Shown here: positions 41,151-47,531 of the stretch, piece after piece
Layout: the number at the start of each line of letters is the position of its first letter
How positions within the stretch are numbered: position 1 is the stretch's first letter
Origin: Akkermansia muciniphila
Lineage (GTDB): Bacteria; Verrucomicrobiota; Verrucomicrobiia; Limisphaerales; BJHT01
DNA: 47,531 nt
Assembly: GCA_945861535.1 (NCBI GenBank)
Contig: CAMAUZ010000065.1
Location: 1 to 47,531, forward strand
Direction of reading: 5' to 3'
The notes under the pieces: model-generated
Seen by the model: the letters and a program-made list of their open reading frames with translations, nothing else
Told to the model about the DNA's origin: nothing
Databases searched by the model: none
Translations under genes and position numbers: made by a program

Positions 41151-41781
41151 CCTGGCAACTCCCGCCGGCCAGCTCCTTTGCAAACTCGCGGACACACTGC
41201 CGCAGGACCGGACCTGGCGCATAACGGTCTTCGGCTCGGCTCCTATTCAAATCCAAGTGGATCGGACACTCATCAGTGCCGACGTGGACGTGTTCTGCGA
41301 CGCAGAGGATTTGCAGCCGTGGGTGAATGCCATCGGTGCCGCGCAGGGGCAGGCGGATCTCTACATTCAGGTCTGTTCCGGTCTCAACTTCCGTACCAGC
41401 CCGCACTGGTTGGCGCGGGCGACCACGGTGGTCTATGGCCATTGCACGTTCGTTTTCCAGGACCCGATCGACATCCTCATCGTCAAGCTGAACCGGCTGG
41501 AGGAAAAGGATCTCGAGGCCTTTCGCGTGGTCATTCGTAAGACCGGGCATCCGACCGAGGCGGAGAGGATTCATGAATTGCAGATGGCGGTGGATTTGTT
41601 CCGGCCCAGCTTCGATGAGGAGAATGCCTCCGATCTCGTGAACAACACGCGCCGGCTCTGGCCCATCATCTTCGGTCGCGAAATTGATCCGCGCGCCGAG
41701 ATCATCGCGCCCGCGCTGGCCAAGCGCCGCGCGGGCTACGGTCTCCCGACGAGCGATTACAAGAAGGAGCTGCTCGGGTGA
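41137..41781 (+). CDS. Nucleotidyltransferase-fold protein (DUF6036-like)
   Basis: This 214-aa protein has the core of a nucleotidyltransferase fold. VFGSAPIQIQVDRTLISADV shows the Gly-Ser pair and then DVDVFCDA with the Asp-x-Asp that binds metal and nucleotide. DPIDILIVKLNRLEEKDLEA and the later charged helices fit AbiEii/DUF6036-like proteins, some of which act as toxins that modify tRNA or protein. It overlaps the small gene before it and its stop overlaps the GTG of the DUF1501 gene. Activity and target are not known. Confidence 0.75.
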   Translation: MNSTDLATPAGQLLCKLADTLPQDRTWRITVFGSAPIQIQVDRTLISADVDVFCDAEDLQPWVNAIGAAQGQADLYIQVCSGLNFRTSPHWLARATTVVYGHCTFVFQDPIDILIVKLNRLEEKDLEAFRVVIRKTGHPTEAERIHELQMAVDLFRPSFDEENASDLVNNTRRLWPIIFGREIDPRAEIIAPALAKRRAGYGLPTSDYKKELLG

Positions 41782-43253
41782 ACTCGCCGTGCCCCGGTCC
41801 CAGCGCCCCCGCCGCGCGTCCCACGTCGCGCCGCCGATTCCTCGAACGCGCCGGCGGCGGCCTCGGCATGGTCGCGCTCGCGTCTTTGCTGAAGCAGGAC
41901 CAGTTGCTCGCCCAGGATGCCGCGCCCGCAATCGCGCCTCACGCCTCACGCATCGCCAACCCCCTCTCCCCGCAGCCCACGCACTTCGCCCCGCGCGCCA
42001 AACGCGTCATCTTCCTCTTCATGTCCGGCGGGCCGAGTCACGTGGACCTGTGGGAGCCGAAGCCCGAGTTGGTCCGCCTCGCGGGCCAGCCGATTCCCGA
42101 GTCGTTCGGCAGTTTCAAGACACGGCGCAACGTGGCGAAAAACAAGCTGCTGCCCTCGCTGCGGCCTTACCGCGCGCACGGGCAGTGCGGCATGGAAATC
42201 TCCGACTGGCTGCCGCAACTCGCGTCGTGTGCGGACGACCTCTGCCTGCTGCGCGGCTGTTACGGCGACAGCGTCACGCATCCGGAATCGGTGTACATGA
42301 TGAACACCGGCTCGATCCTCATGGGTAAACCGAGCCTCGGCGCATGGGCCGCATATGGCCTGGGTACTGAAAACCAAAACATGCCCGCGTTCGTCGTCAT
42401 GCCCGACCCGGCCGGCTGGGTGAAAGGCGGCGCGCCCGCGTGGGGCAACGGTTTTCTGCCGGCCGCGTATCAGGGCACGGTGCTGCGCGGCGGGGCGTCG
42501 CCGATTCTCCATCTGAACACACCCGCCGGCATCAGCGCGGCGCAACAACAGGCGACGGTCGGCCTCATCAACCAGTTGAATCGCGAGTCGCTGGCGCCGA
42601 GCGAACAGGACGGCGAACTCTCCGCGCGCATCGCCAGTTACGAGCTCGCCTTCCGCATGCAAAGCCACGCGCACGACGTGGTGAACGTCGGCGGCGAGAG
42701 CGCGGCGACGCGCAAGCTCTACGGTCTCGACAATCCGGTGACCGCGGAGTTTGGCCTGCGCTGCCTGCTGGCGCGACGCATGGCCGAGCGCGGTGTGCGT
42801 TTCGTACAGGTGTATTGCGGCGACACCAACGGCTGGGACGGCCACTCGAAGATGAACGAGAACCACTCGCGCCTGTGCGCGCAGAGCGATCTGCCGGTGG
42901 CGGGGCTGCTGCGCGATTTGAAATCACGCGGGTTGCTTGATGACACGCTGGTCGTGTGGGGCGGCGAGTTCGGACGGATGCCGATGAGCGAAGGCACCGA
43001 CGGCCGCGACCACAATCCCCACGGCTTCGCGATGTGGCTGGCGGGCGGCGGCGTGAAAGGTGGCACCGTCATCGGCGCGACCGACGACGTTGGCCTGCGC
43101 GCGGCGGTGGACAGGACGCACGTCCACGATGTCCACGCCACGATGCTGCATCTGCTGGGCTTCGATCACGAGCGCCTCACCTTCCGCCACAGCGGCCGCG
43201 ACGAGCGCCTGACGGATGTAGCGGGCCGGGTGATCCAGCGGGCGCTGGCGTGA
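41778..43253 (+). CDS. Tat-exported DUF1501 protein
   Basis: This 491-aa protein has a twin-arginine signal (SRRRFLERAGGGLGMVALAS) and the DUF1501 fold, a sulfatase/alkaline-phosphatase-like exported family typical of Planctomycetota and Verrucomicrobiota. KRVIFLFMSGGPSHVDLWEP opens the domain. LLRGCYGDSVTHPESVYMMN, VQVYCGDTNGWDGHSKMNEN and VVWGGEFGRMP with GRDHNPHGF are conserved blocks with likely metal ligands. The start is GTG 41778, overlapping the stop of the nucleotidyltransferase gene. It is the normal partner of the DUF1549/DUF1553 protein at 38426, here separated by three foreign genes. Substrate unknown. Confidence 0.92.
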   Translation: MNSPCPGPSAPAARPTSRRRFLERAGGGLGMVALASLLKQDQLLAQDAAPAIAPHASRIANPLSPQPTHFAPRAKRVIFLFMSGGPSHVDLWEPKPELVRLAGQPIPESFGSFKTRRNVAKNKLLPSLRPYRAHGQCGMEISDWLPQLASCADDLCLLRGCYGDSVTHPESVYMMNTGSILMGKPSLGAWAAYGLGTENQNMPAFVVMPDPAGWVKGGAPAWGNGFLPAAYQGTVLRGGASPILHLNTPAGISAAQQQATVGLINQLNRESLAPSEQDGELSARIASYELAFRMQSHAHDVVNVGGESAATRKLYGLDNPVTAEFGLRCLLARRMAERGVRFVQVYCGDTNGWDGHSKMNENHSRLCAQSDLPVAGLLRDLKSRGLLDDTLVVWGGEFGRMPMSEGTDGRDHNPHGFAMWLAGGGVKGGTVIGATDDVGLRAAVDRTHVHDVHATMLHLLGFDHERLTFRHSGRDERLTDVAGRVIQRALA

Positions 43254-43259
43254 GGCGGA

Positions 43260-43308
43260 CGTAGCGCAGGCTTCCAAGCCTGCTGTGTCGCAGATTTCTA
43301 AACCCGCG
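43260..43308. repeat. Family A half copy
   Basis: GTAGCGCAGGCTTCCAAGCC then TGC is a good palindrome, and GCAGATTTCTAAACCCGCG is a decayed second one. The right half of the element is missing. The rest of the gap to 43493 shows nothing. Confidence 0.7.
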
Positions 43309-43493
43309 TCGGCCGGAGGGAATTTCCGTTTTCAGAGAAAACTCTTCCGCGCCGTGTCCGGGGGTTTCCGCGCCCCCACGGCCCCACCACAATGCACGTG
43401 CGCCGAGCCGGCCGGAAAACGTGCGCCACGCCCATGACGACCCCTGCCCCACTCAATCCTTCTCTCCCGTGCGGATTGTCGCATCATCAGCGC

Positions 43494-44921
43494 ATGATTT
43501 CGGAAATCGAGTCGGTGCATTTTATCGGGATCGGCGGGACGGCGATGGCGGCGGCGGCGGTCGCGATGCTCGAACTGGGCTATCGTGTCACCGGCTCGGA
43601 TCAGAATGTTTATCCGCCGATGTCCACGTTTCTCGCGGAGCGCAACGTGCCGGTGCTGACGCCCTATGCGGAGGCGAACCTCGCACACCGCCCCGACCTC
43701 GTGGTGATCGGCAACGCGATTTCGCGCGGCAATGTCGAGGCCGAGGCGGTGCTCGAACGGCGGTTGCGCTACTGCTCGCTGCCCGAGTTGCTCAAGGAGT
43801 TTTTCATCCGCGGGAAGCGTTCGCTCGTGGTGAGCGGCACGCATGGAAAGACCACGACGACATCGCTGCTGACGTGGGTGTTTGAGCACAGCGGATTAAA
43901 CCCAAGTTTTCTCATCGGCGGCATCCCGCGCAATCTCGGGCAGGGCGCGCGCTTCACGGACAGCGAGTGGCTCATCATCGAGGGCGACGAATACGACACG
44001 GCGTTTTTCGACAAGCGGAGCAAGTTCGTCCACTACCTGCCGGAGGTGGCGATCATCAATAATCTCGAGTTCGATCACGCGGATATTTTCGAGAATCTGG
44101 GCGCGGTGCAGACGGCGTTCCGGCGGCTGATCCAGATCGTGCCGCGCAACGGCCTGGTGCTGGCCAACGGGGATGATGCGAACCTCGCACCGCTGCTGGA
44201 CGTGAAGTTTTGTCCCGTGCGGCGCTTCGGCCTGGCGGACGGGAATGATTCGCGCGCGGTGGAGCTGGACCTCGGCGGTGCGGCGTCGCAGTTCACCGTC
44301 GGCGGCACGCGTTTCGCGCTGGGAATGACGGGCGAACTGAACGTGCGCAACGCCCTCGCGGTGATCGCCTGCGCGCGGCATTGCGGCGTAAGCGATGTGC
44401 AAATCCAGGCGGCGTTCGACACGTTCACCGGCGTCCGGCGGCGCATGGAGGTCCGCGGCGAACGCGACGGCGTGGCGGTCGTGGACGACTTCGGACATCA
44501 CCCGACGGCGATTCGCGAGACGCTGCGGGCGCTGCGGCTGAAGTTTCCCGGGCGGCCGCTGTGGGCCGTGTTCGAGCCGCGGTCGAACACGACGCGACGC
44601 AATGTTTTCCAGCGCGAACTCGCCGAGGCGCTGGCCCTCGCCGACGCCGTGGTGGTCGCCGAGGTCGCGCGGTTGGAATTGCTGGCGCCCACCGAGCGGC
44701 TCGATCCGGCGCAACTGATGAGCGACCTCCGCGCCGGCGGCAAACCCGCCGCCTACCTGCCGAATGTGGGCGTCATCGTGCCGCACATCGTCAGCGGTGC
44801 GCGCCCGGGCGACGTCATCTGCGTCTTCAGCAACGGCGGTTTTGGCGGCATCCACACCGCGCTGCTCGACGCCTTCGCCGCGCGCGAGCCAAACGATGGC
44901 GCGGGCAAAGCTCAAACCTAG
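43494..44921 (+). CDS. mpl: UDP-N-acetylmuramate:L-alanyl-gamma-D-glutamyl-meso-diaminopimelate ligase
   Basis: This 475-aa Mur-ligase family enzyme attaches the murein tripeptide to UDP-MurNAc, allowing recycling of cell-wall peptides. The N-terminal domain has VHFIGIGGTAMAAAAVAMLE and RVTGSDQNVYPPMS, and the ATP-binding loop is VVSGTHGKTTTTSLL. LIIEGDEYDTAFFDKRSKF is the Mpl-type segment that separates it from MurC. The C-terminal domain contains DDFGHHPTAIRETLRAL and FEPRSNTTRRNVFQ, also characteristic of Mpl. ATG 43494 is the start; the frame extends to 43392 through intergenic sequence. Its presence implies that this organism builds meso-DAP peptidoglycan and recycles it. Confidence 0.93.
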   Translation: MISEIESVHFIGIGGTAMAAAAVAMLELGYRVTGSDQNVYPPMSTFLAERNVPVLTPYAEANLAHRPDLVVIGNAISRGNVEAEAVLERRLRYCSLPELLKEFFIRGKRSLVVSGTHGKTTTTSLLTWVFEHSGLNPSFLIGGIPRNLGQGARFTDSEWLIIEGDEYDTAFFDKRSKFVHYLPEVAIINNLEFDHADIFENLGAVQTAFRRLIQIVPRNGLVLANGDDANLAPLLDVKFCPVRRFGLADGNDSRAVELDLGGAASQFTVGGTRFALGMTGELNVRNALAVIACARHCGVSDVQIQAAFDTFTGVRRRMEVRGERDGVAVVDDFGHHPTAIRETLRALRLKFPGRPLWAVFEPRSNTTRRNVFQRELAEALALADAVVVAEVARLELLAPTERLDPAQLMSDLRAGGKPAAYLPNVGVIVPHIVSGARPGDVICVFSNGGFGGIHTALLDAFAAREPNDGAGKAQT

Positions 44922-45181
44922 CTGTATCTACGCAGTCGAGCCGAAGTCTTGCCCCCAGAGACACGATGAACACAGGGTGGCGCCGCCGCAACCAGCGTAG
45001 CGCGGCCGTCCCGGCCGCAACGGCAACACCGGCCCCATGGCGCTTGGATTTTCCTGTGTCGTCGCAGGTGCGAAGCCGCTGCGGGCGGGACGCCCGCGCT
45101 ACGCTGGGGTTCGGCTCCGCCAGTCTGTGTTGGTCGTGTCGCTGTGGTTTTAACATCGGTTTCCGCTGCATAGATACAACT
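44920..45181. repeat. Triple-nested inverted repeat after mpl
   Basis: The outer arms are AGCTGTATCTACGCAG (44920-44935) and CTGCATAGATACAACT (45166-45181), 14 of 16 complementary. The middle arms are AGAGACACGATGAACACAG (44957 on) and the related CTGTGTTGGTCGTGTCGCTG. The inner arms are CAGCGTAGCGCGGCCGTCCC (44993 on) and GGGACGCCCGCGCTACGCTG. The left outer arm overlaps the last bases of the mpl stop codon. Confidence 0.75.
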
Positions 45182-45203
45182 CAGGATCATGGTCGCCGTG
45201 CGC

Positions 45204-45311
45204 CGGTACCGCAGGCGTCCTCACCTGCGAGTTCGGGCGGCGTCCCTCCGCCCGAAGTAACACGGGGCGAGACACCCCGTGAACTCGCAGCCGGGACGGC
45301 TGCGGTACCGG
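45204..45311. repeat. CGGTACCGCAGGCG inverted repeat
   Basis: CGGTACCGCAGGCGTCCTCA opens the element and GCTGCGGTACCGG closes it. Inside are CTGCGAGTTC/GAACTCGCAG, GGGCGGCGTCCCTCCGCCC and ACGGGGCGAGACACCCCGT palindromes. It shares its outer arms with the short palindrome at 5873-5904. Confidence 0.75.
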
Positions 45312-45363
45312 ACAATTGACGCGCCTCGCCTGCTCACTACGTTCCGGAGCAGTTCTGCTTCGC

Positions 45364-46590
45364 GTGCGCACGGCTTCCCAAACCGAATCCCACTCCCAGC
45401 TCGCCGTCATCGGCGGCGGTCCGGCGGGGCTGCGGGCGGCGGAAGCGGCGGCGGCGGCGGGTTTGCAAGTCACGCTCTACGACGGCAAGCCATCGGTGGG
45501 CCGGAAGTTTCTCGTCGCCGGCCGGGGTGGTCTGAATCTCACGCACGGCGAGCCGCTCGAGCGCTTCATCACGCGCTACACCGGTCCCGATCAGCCGGCG
45601 GAAATCTGGCGCGGACTCCTCGCCGATTTCACGCCCGCCGACATGCGCGCGTGGGCGAAGGAACTCGGAGTGGAAACGTTCGAAGCCACCAGCGGCCGCG
45701 TTTATCCCCAGGCGCTCAAGGCCGCACCGTTGCTCCGTCGCTGGGTCGAGCGCCTGCGGATACAGGGCGTTGGCTTCGCCATGAACCATCGTTGGACCAC
45801 GCTCGCGCCCGGCCCGCCGTGGCGGCTCGGCTTTGCCAATGACGCGTCCGCCACGGCTGATGCGGTCATCCTCGCGCTCGGCGGCGGGTCTTGGGGCGAA
45901 ACTGGCTCCGATGGCGGCTGGACCCAGATACTCGCCAACCTCGGCATCGCCCACCATCCGCTGGCCGCGGCAAACTGCGGCTGGGAACACGCCTGGGCGC
46001 CCGAAGTCCTCGCCCGGGCCGAAGGGCAGCCGCTGAAGAATCTTCACGTCCGCGCGGGCGCCGTCACCGCCGTCGGCGAGTTGCTCATCACCCGCTACGG
46101 CCTTGAGGGCGGCGCGATTTATCAACTCGGCGCGGCCCTGCGAGCGATGCCCGAGCCGGCCATCGCCATTGATTTCAAGCCGACCTTCACCGCCGACCAG
46201 CTCGTTGCGAAAATGCAATCCGTGCGCCGGGATTATTTGAACGAAGCCCGCATTCGCTGGCGGTTGGGCGACGCCGCGACGGCCATCCTCGCCCGCCAGC
46301 CGTGGACCGATGCCGAATCGCTCGCGCGCGAGGTGAAACACTGTGTCATCCGGCTCCTCGGCCCGCGCCCAATAGCCGAGGCGATCTCGTCGGCCGGCGG
46401 CGTGTGCTGGAGCGAAACCGACGCGACCCTGATGCTCCGAAAGCTGTCTGGCGTTTTCGTCGCCGGCGAAATGCTCGACTGGGAAGCCCCGACCGGCGGC
46501 TACCTGTTGCAAGGCTGCTTCGCCACCGGCACCCGCGCCGCAAAGTCTGCGGCGGCGTGGTTGGGAGCGAAGCCCGCCGACACGCCGTAG
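45364..46590 (+). CDS. BaiN/HI0933-type flavoprotein (TIGR03862-like)
   Basis: This 408-aa FAD-binding oxidoreductase is of the HI0933/BaiN family, near the TIGR03862 branch. The N-terminal dinucleotide motif is LAVIGGGPAGLRAAEAAAA. KPSVGRKFLVAGRGGLNLTH is the family signature, and VILALGGGSWGETGSDG and FVAGEMLDWEAPTGGYLLQG complete the FAD-binding parts. Start: GTG 45364 is preferred; the TTG at 45316 would add residues that belong to a repeat. The stop codon (TAG, 46588-46590) is contributed by the first bases of a palindromic repeat. The substrate of this branch is unknown. Confidence 0.88.
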   Translation: MRTASQTESHSQLAVIGGGPAGLRAAEAAAAAGLQVTLYDGKPSVGRKFLVAGRGGLNLTHGEPLERFITRYTGPDQPAEIWRGLLADFTPADMRAWAKELGVETFEATSGRVYPQALKAAPLLRRWVERLRIQGVGFAMNHRWTTLAPGPPWRLGFANDASATADAVILALGGGSWGETGSDGGWTQILANLGIAHHPLAAANCGWEHAWAPEVLARAEGQPLKNLHVRAGAVTAVGELLITRYGLEGGAIYQLGAALRAMPEPAIAIDFKPTFTADQLVAKMQSVRRDYLNEARIRWRLGDAATAILARQPWTDAESLAREVKHCVIRLLGPRPIAEAISSAGGVCWSETDATLMLRKLSGVFVAGEMLDWEAPTGGYLLQGCFATGTRAAKSAAAWLGAKPADTP

Positions 46591-46662
46591 CCGCCGACGT
46601 GAGGAGGCGGATTTTCGTGGGGTTCGCTGCAAGCTCGTCCGCCTCCTCTCGTCGGCGGCTAC
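46588..46662. repeat. GTAGCCGCCGACGTGAGGAGGCGG inverted repeat at a gene end
   Basis: GTAGCCGCCGACGTGAGGAG then GCGG faces CCGCCTCCTCTCGTCGGCGG then CTAC, a nearly perfect 24-base arm pair around a 27-base spacer. A single arm of the same sequence lies at 5951-5975. The first bases supply the stop codon of the flavoprotein. Confidence 0.85.
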
Positions 46663-46743
46663 GACAGCCACAATCCTCGGCCACGAACCTGCATCCGCAA
46701 AGTTTCGCTTCAAGCTCCCGCCCGTTGTTCCGATGACTGTTCC

Positions 46744-47391
46744 ATGCACAAGCTTGCAAATCGACTGGCCCGCACCGCACCGGCGTTGGTGACGCTCGAC
46801 GGCCAGCCCGTGCGGATCCCGTTGCTGGACCAGCACAACCTCAAGGCGATCCGCGCGCACATCGAACGCCTGGCCGCCGCGCAGGAACGGGTGCTGTTCG
46901 CGTTTTTTGTCGATGGCTTCGCCGCCAGCGCCGCCGATGTCGAGAGCATGGGAGAAAACTTCGCGAGCATCCAGGCCAGCAGCATCGGCGCAGGCGATCT
47001 CGGCGGGCAGATGATCCGCGTGGCCCGCGCGCAGACGCTCGCCCTGCAGGTCCGCGTCGAAGCCGCGCAGTGGCTGGTGCTCATCAATGACTGGCCCATC
47101 GTCGAACGCATCTGGTGGGAACTCGCGCCAGATTTCAAAGCCCCCATCCTCGGTCTGGGATTCATCCGCGACCTTGGTGTCAGCACCGGCGAAACGACCG
47201 GCGACCTTGGCAAACGCCTTCCCGCGCACTGGCGCGAACTGGCCACGATCCAAGCCGTCATCGAGGAACGGCTCGCCAACCGCGACCCGATCGGCCTGTC
47301 CAGCGCGCTCGAGTACCGGCTGGGGCCGTGGCTTTCGCAACTCGCGTATTACCTGGCGCGGATGGATGAGACGGAGGGGCGGAGTAATTAG
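46744..47391 (+). CDS. Unknown 215-aa protein
   Basis: I do not recognise this protein. It is 215 aa, soluble, mostly helical in appearance, and rich in Ala, Leu and Arg. LFAFFVDGFAASAADVESMG and VEAAQWLVLINDWPIVERIW are two striking segments, the second with several Trp and a possible amphipathic helix. GLSSALEYRLGPWLSQLAYY near the end is hydrophobic but short of a membrane helix. Start ATG 46744 follows a short gap after a repeat. No neighbour points to a pathway. Confidence 0.7.
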   Translation: MHKLANRLARTAPALVTLDGQPVRIPLLDQHNLKAIRAHIERLAAAQERVLFAFFVDGFAASAADVESMGENFASIQASSIGAGDLGGQMIRVARAQTLALQVRVEAAQWLVLINDWPIVERIWWELAPDFKAPILGLGFIRDLGVSTGETTGDLGKRLPAHWRELATIQAVIEERLANRDPIGLSSALEYRLGPWLSQLAYYLARMDETEGRSN

Positions 47392-47531
47392 TGTCTGGCC
47401 GAAAACGCGCGTTTTTGGAAACGGGGCGCGACGCGGAGGGGGTGCGCAGGCGGTGCGCGACGGATTTTTCCTCCGGCGACGGATAAATCACCCAAATTCT
47501 CCGTTTTTAGGCGCATCGCTCCTGGCGGAGT

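Noticed and set aside
47392-47531. Terminal stretch with AAACGCGCGTTT
   Set aside because: The palindrome is short, and no gene, terminator or longer repeat could be supported before the window ends.

Overview
The window looks like a chromosomal segment of a Verrucomicrobiota bacterium, probably from the Pedosphaera/Limisphaera side of the phylum. The assignment rests on content, not on a marker gene. The window has high GC, a DUF1549/DUF1553 and DUF1501 gene pair, a secreted Gfo/Idh/MocA oxidoreductase, and a large secreted dehydrogenase-type propeller with a C-terminal CxxCH haem domain. It also carries several families of palindromic intergenic repeats. No rRNA, tRNA or CRISPR array was recognised.

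Layout. 1-5840 holds housekeeping genes on the plus strand: a LOG-family protein, an M16 peptidase, a small unknown gene coupled to pabB, and a TauE/SafE permease. 5986-9358 is a three-gene minus-strand signalling operon: a small companion protein, an HDOD protein and a hybrid histidine kinase. Then come tgt (minus), a YggS-type PLP protein, a Tat-exported oxidoreductase, a decayed PIN-like toxin gene and the haem-binding propeller protein.

17087-19259 is the most interesting unit. A promoter, a well-formed SAM-I riboswitch and its terminator lead into a threonine-synthase-like PLP enzyme, a CysO-like sulfur carrier ending in Gly-Gly, and a NIL-domain protein. SAM control and a thiocarboxylate-type carrier point to methionine (homocysteine) synthesis rather than ordinary threonine synthesis.

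19572-28529 holds an orphan antitoxin, a methyltransferase and two very large exported proteins: one with PA14-like, PKD-like and TPR-like parts, the other G8-like with a beta-helix and an Ala-rich coiled coil. A membrane-anchored unknown protein follows. 28697-29619 holds a small gene apparently split by a -1 frame change on the heptamer A AAA AAG, five bases upstream of an ADP-ribosyltransferase-like gene; this looks like a toxin-antitoxin type unit. 29774-33450 has a PAP2 phosphatase, an outer-membrane barrel protein, a GT39-family glycosyltransferase and an ISL3-like transposase scrap.

33452-38084 is a possible lipid-modification island: a GT4 glycosyltransferase, a His-rich membrane protein, a membrane-anchored class III aminotransferase and a phosphatidylserine-decarboxylase-like enzyme. 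38426-43253 is a DUF1549/DUF1553 and DUF1501 pair, split by two paralogous small genes and a nucleotidyltransferase. 43494-47391 has mpl, a BaiN/HI0933-type flavoprotein and an unknown protein.

Most gaps between genes are filled by inverted repeats, often nested one inside another. The last 140 bases hold no gene that I can see.
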